8,644 bases of DNA from Methanomicrobiales archaeon (GTDB taxonomy: Archaea; Halobacteriota; Methanomicrobia; Methanomicrobiales; Methanospirillaceae): NCBI GenBank assembly GCA_012798365.1, contig JAAZNH010000205.1, forward strand, positions 1-8,644. The letters are read 5' to 3'. The notes under the pieces were generated by a model. The model did not search any database. It was not told the DNA's origin and worked only from the letters and a program-made list of their open reading frames with translations. Of the stretch, positions 6,515-8,644 are shown in pieces (within the stretch, counting starts at the first letter, position 1; each line of letters opens with the position of its first letter). The position numbers were made by a program, and so were the translations under genes.

Positions 6515-7075
6515 ATGGAAAAACAACAGATTGGCAATAACTTTTTCATCCCGATGCCGGTCGTCCTGATGGGGACCCGGGTCAAAGGTAAAGACAATTT
6601 CATGGCTGTGGGCTGGTGTGCCCGGGTCAATGGCAACCCCCCCATGATCGCGTGCGGGATTGCAAAGAACCACTATACGCCCGAGGGTGTAGCCGAGAAC
6701 AGGACGTTCTCCATTAATATCCCCTCAGCGGATCTCCTGGAAAAGACAGATTACTGTGGGATCGTCTCCGGGGCGAATACTGATAAGTCGAAAATCTTCT
6801 CGGTCTTCCACGGTTCCCTGAAAACCGCACCCATGATTAACGAATGCCCGGTCACGCTCGAATGCCGGCTGGTCCAGGATGTTGATCTCCCGACTCACCA
6901 TCTCTTTATCGGAGAGATTGTTGGGGTATTTGCCGACGGGAAGGTTGTCCGGGACGGAAAACCGGATTTCCCCCTTATCGATCCGCTCTTCCTGACCATT
7001 CCCGACAACCGCTACTGGACCCTCGGAAAGCATGCCGGCGATGCATGGAGTGCCGGAAAGCAGCTCAGATCGTGA
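6515..7075 (+). CDS. Flavin reductase-like (flavoredoxin-type) FMN-binding protein
   Basis: Cytoplasmic FMN-binding split-barrel protein of 186 residues, the usual size for the family. Members are flavin reductases or electron carriers such as flavoredoxin. The FMN-binding core is visible as NFMAVGWCARVNGNPPMIAC (28-47), followed by KNHYTPEGVAENRTFSINIPS (51-71) as the usual second strand-helix unit. GEIVGVFADG (133-142) forms a late barrel strand, and the C-terminal Y.TLGKHAGDAWSAGK (167-182) is the family's closing motif. The ATG at 6515 has GAGG five bases upstream. Seven bases separate its stop from the next gene, so the two form a pair divergent from hxlR. Its electron donor and acceptor are unknown; the adjacent Fe-S flavoprotein is an obvious candidate partner, by position only. 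Confidence 0.85.
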   Translation: MEKQQIGNNFFIPMPVVLMGTRVKGKDNFMAVGWCARVNGNPPMIACGIAKNHYTPEGVAENRTFSINIPSADLLEKTDYCGIVSGANTDKSKIFSVFHGSLKTAPMINECPVTLECRLVQDVDLPTHHLFIGEIVGVFADGKVVRDGKPDFPLIDPLFLTIPDNRYWTLGKHAGDAWSAGKQLRS

Positions 7076-7082
7076 GGGTACC

Positions 7083-7715
7083 ATGACAAAAGTTCTTGCA
7101 ATCAACGGCAGCCCGAGGAAAGATGGCAACACCTCGACCCTGATCCGGACCATCCTTGGCGAGCTGGAAAAGGCCGGTATCGAGACCGAGACCATCCAGC
7201 TTGGCGGGAAGAAGGTCCATGGCTGCATGGCATGCATGAAATGCTTCGAAAACCGGGACGGGAAATGTGTTATTGATGATGACCTGGTGAACACCTGTAT
7301 CAAAAAGATGGTGAAGGCCGATGGTATCATCCTTGGATCGCCGGTCTATTTCCTTGATGTCACCTCCGAAATGAAAGCCCTCATCGACCGTGCAGGGTTC
7401 ATTTCGTATGCAAACGGGCACCCGCTCCAGGGAAAGATCGGGAATGCCGCCGTGGCAGTCCGGCGGGCCGGAGCCAGCCGCACCGCCGATACGATGCTCC
7501 ATTTCTTCCTTGCCAATGATATGCTCATTCCCGGTCTGCCGGTTATCGGAATAGGCAGGGATATCGGGGATGTTGAACGGGACGAAGAAGGTATCGGGCA
7601 TGCACACCATGTCGGGCAGATGATGGCCCGGCTTCTCACGCATTTTGATCGGTATCCGCTCACGGCAATTACAACACCATCCACTGATGAACGGATGCCG
7701 AAGAAAAAGAAATGA
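7083..7715 (+). CDS. Iron-sulfur flavoprotein of the Isf type (NADPH-dependent FMN reductase fold)
   Basis: Flavodoxin-fold redox protein that should bind FMN and one [4Fe-4S] cluster. Isf of Methanosarcina takes electrons from ferredoxin and is tied to oxygen and peroxide defence. The start chosen is ATG at 7083, which begins MTKVLAINGSPRKDGNT and has GAGGG a few bases upstream; a frame opening at 7032 only adds codons overlapping the previous gene. FMN phosphate loop: INGSPRKDGNTSTL (7-20). The compact cluster motif is C-x2-C-x2-C-x7-C at Cys48, 51, 54 and 62, within the known Isf range. GSPVYF (85-90) and VRRAGASRTADTMLHFF (126-142) are further family motifs. Length 210 residues. The C-terminus ends in KKKK. 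It is transcribed with the flavin reductase gene. Redox partner and physiological role are inferred from family only. Confidence 0.88.
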   Translation: MTKVLAINGSPRKDGNTSTLIRTILGELEKAGIETETIQLGGKKVHGCMACMKCFENRDGKCVIDDDLVNTCIKKMVKADGIILGSPVYFLDVTSEMKALIDRAGFISYANGHPLQGKIGNAAVAVRRAGASRTADTMLHFFLANDMLIPGLPVIGIGRDIGDVERDEEGIGHAHHVGQMMARLLTHFDRYPLTAITTPSTDERMPKKKK

Positions 7716-7750
7716 GCTTCATGGCACCAGGCCACCCCAGGCAATATAAA

Positions 7751-7763
7751 ATTTTTTAAAATT
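7751..7763 (+). terminator. T-rich transcription end after the Isf-type gene
   Basis: A T6 run followed by ATTT begins about 35 bases after the stop at 7713-7715. The same AT-rich block runs into the next gene's TATA box, so end and promoter overlap. Confidence 0.4.
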
Positions 7764-7769
7764 TATAAA
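7762..7769 (+). promoter_or_regulatory. TATA box for the ferredoxin-nitroreductase transcript
   Basis: TTTATAAA lies in a strongly AT-rich block (7742-7780). Transcription would start near 7791, leaving a leader of nearly 120 bases before the ATG at 7910, which is long compared with other leaders in this window. A second possible box, TATAAA at 7745-7750, lies slightly upstream. Confidence 0.55.
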
Positions 7770-7803
7770 AACAAAATAATCATTACTAAAGACCATCATA
7801 TTG

Positions 7804-7899
7804 ATGGAAGGAAAAAGAACGGGTGCACTGGTTACGAGCCCTTTCGGGAAAACCCGGAACGGTGCAACCTGCAACCGGATGAGAAAGAAACCGCTATGA
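7804..7899 (+). other. Possible 31-codon small ORF in the nitroreductase leader
   Basis: ATG at 7804 opens a 31-residue frame beginning MEGKRTGALVTSPFGKTRNG and ending in RKKPL. It stops at 7897-7899, ten bases before the nitroreductase ATG. Its ATG lies about 13 bases from the predicted transcript start and has no Shine-Dalgarno. The peptide is basic and matches no family I recognise. It may be a leader peptide, a small gene or chance. Confidence 0.22.
7822..7869 (+). other. Foldable leader: nested inverted repeats upstream of the nitroreductase
   Basis: GGTGCAC (7822-7828) can pair with GTGCAACC (7862-7869), leaving one bulged A. Inside, CGGG-AAAA-CCCG (7845-7856) forms a short hairpin. 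A tandem TGCAACC TGCAACC follows at 7863-7876. The arrangement could be an RNA element controlling the downstream gene, but it does not match a riboswitch class I know. Pairing was assessed by eye only. Confidence 0.3.
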
Positions 7900-7909
7900 G
7901 AATGTTATC

Positions 7910-8644
7910 ATGACGACGATACTTGTTGACCAGGATCTCTGCACAAGGTGCGGGATCTGTTCCACTATCTGTACCATGGGGGTTATCGACCCTGCTGACG
8001 AGAACAACCTCCCGAAAGTGAACAGGGAACGGGCAGGGATCTGTATCCACTGCGGACACTGCGAGGCATACTGCCCGTCGCAGGCCCTTCTCCTGAATGA
8101 CGATCCGGAGGAGAAAGTACGCCTCCCGGCCGGTGCAGGAATGATTGATCCGGAAGAGATGGGCTGGTACCTGAAAAAACGGCGTTCGGTCCGCCACTTT
8201 ACAAAAGATCCGGTGCCCCGGGAGAAGGTCCTCGAACGGCTCGATATCGCCCGGTATGCTGCCTCCGGCGGCAACGGGCAGCCGGTGGAATGGATTGTTG
8301 TGGAGGACAAAAAGAAGGTCCACCGGATTGCCGAACTGACTATCGAGTGGATGAGGACGCTCCGGAACTCAGATCACCCGATGAGCGGGTACGTTCCGGT
8401 ACTCCTTGGCATCTGGGACAGCGGGTACGATGTGATCTGCCGCAATGCCCCGCACCTGCTCATTGCGACCGTCCCTGAAGGGAACCCCGTTGCGCAGACC
8501 GATGCTATCATCGCCCTCACGCACTTCGATGTCGCAGCCCCGGCTTTCGGGATTGGGACCTGCTGGGCAGGATTCGTTGCCATGGCGGCATGGTCCTTTG
8601 AGCCCCTGCAAAAGGAACTGGGCATCTCCGCCGGGAGGAAGAGC
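7910..8644 (+). CDS. Nitroreductase-family protein with N-terminal 2x[4Fe-4S] ferredoxin domain, C-terminus cut by window edge
   Basis: Predicted flavoenzyme that takes electrons directly through its own ferredoxin domain; the substrate is unknown. The frame runs open to the right edge, with 245 residues visible against an expected total of about 270-280. The ferredoxin domain (1-65) has two cluster motifs: Cys11, 14, 17, 21 and Cys45, 48, 51, 55, the second followed by Pro as usual and the first by Thr. The nitroreductase domain starts near 84, with KKRRSVRHFTKDPV (89-102) for FMN phosphate contact and ARYAASGGNGQPVEW (114-128) as the second FMN motif. PHLLIATVPEG (181-191) and AFGIGTCWAGF (212-222) are the later conserved strands. 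The ATG at 7910 is the only reasonable start: an in-frame TGA lies at 7880-7882. No strong Shine-Dalgarno is seen, although GAG at 7898-7900 is near. Its own promoter separates it from the Isf-type gene. Confidence 0.9.
   Translation, partial: MTTILVDQDLCTRCGICSTICTMGVIDPADENNLPKVNRERAGICIHCGHCEAYCPSQALLLNDDPEEKVRLPAGAGMIDPEEMGWYLKKRRSVRHFTKDPVPREKVLERLDIARYAASGGNGQPVEWIVVEDKKKVHRIAELTIEWMRTLRNSDHPMSGYVPVLLGIWDSGYDVICRNAPHLLIATVPEGNPVAQTDAIIALTHFDVAAPAFGIGTCWAGFVAMAAWSFEPLQKELGISAGRKS

Noticed and set aside
7065..7643. 192-residue minus-strand open frame opposite the Isf-type gene
   Set aside because: The plus-strand gene has FMN and cluster motifs. The antisense frame is a GC-skewed shadow without recognisable features.
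7822..7876. Nitroreductase leader as a fluoride, TPP or cobalamin riboswitch
   Set aside because: None of the conserved core sequences of these classes that I know could be found; only simple nested stems are visible.
7832..8323. 163- and 138-residue minus-strand open frames opposite the nitroreductase gene
   Set aside because: The plus-strand frame has two complete ferredoxin cluster motifs and nitroreductase motifs and continues off the window.

Overview
The window looks like part of a methanogenic archaeon's chromosome, most likely from the Methanomicrobiales (Methanoregula-like). This is inferred from gene content: an archaeal CbiB gene beside pdxS and pdxT, an iron-sulfur flavoprotein of the methanogen Isf type, AT-rich TATA boxes ahead of genes, T-rich ends in place of hairpin terminators, and GAGG(T) ribosome binding sites. 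No rRNA or species marker is present, so the assignment is tentative. No tRNA, rRNA, insertion sequence, CRISPR array or phage gene was seen, and no gap between genes exceeds about 200 bases.

Layout. (1) Bases 2-2284, plus strand: the end of a cobalamin gene (cbiB, cut off at the left edge), then pdxS and pdxT, each start overlapping the previous stop. These two encode the two subunits of the one-step pyridoxal 5'-phosphate synthase. (2) Bases 2437-4263, plus strand: a single-gene unit for a 608-residue membrane-anchored SPFH (band 7/flotillin-like) protein with an unusual array of about four related modules before its SPFH domain. It has its own TATA box and a T-rich end. (3) Bases 4288-6341, minus strand: four genes in a row, read from right to left: an HxlR-type regulator, a GNAT acetyltransferase, an AlkD-like DNA glycosylase and a cysteine-rich DUF3795 protein. 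The last two overlap by four bases. (4) Bases 6515-7715, plus strand, divergent from the regulator: a flavin-reductase-like protein and an iron-sulfur flavoprotein, 7 bases apart. (5) Bases 7910-8644, plus strand: a ferredoxin-nitroreductase fusion, cut off at the right edge and preceded by an AT-rich promoter and a leader that can fold and also holds a 31-codon open frame.

How the parts fit. The PLP made by PdxS/PdxT is a cofactor for threonine-phosphate decarboxylase, whose product is used by CbiB, which gives one possible reason for the shared operon. The right half reads as a redox and damage-response neighbourhood: a regulator with a cysteine placed as in thiol-sensing HxlR proteins, a DNA alkylation repair enzyme, a 16-cysteine protein, and three flavin or iron-sulfur redox proteins. 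That functional link is inferred from arrangement only. All protein families here are known; the less usual items are the repeat architecture of the SPFH protein, the HxlR-GNAT-AlkD-DUF3795 gene string, and the nitroreductase leader.
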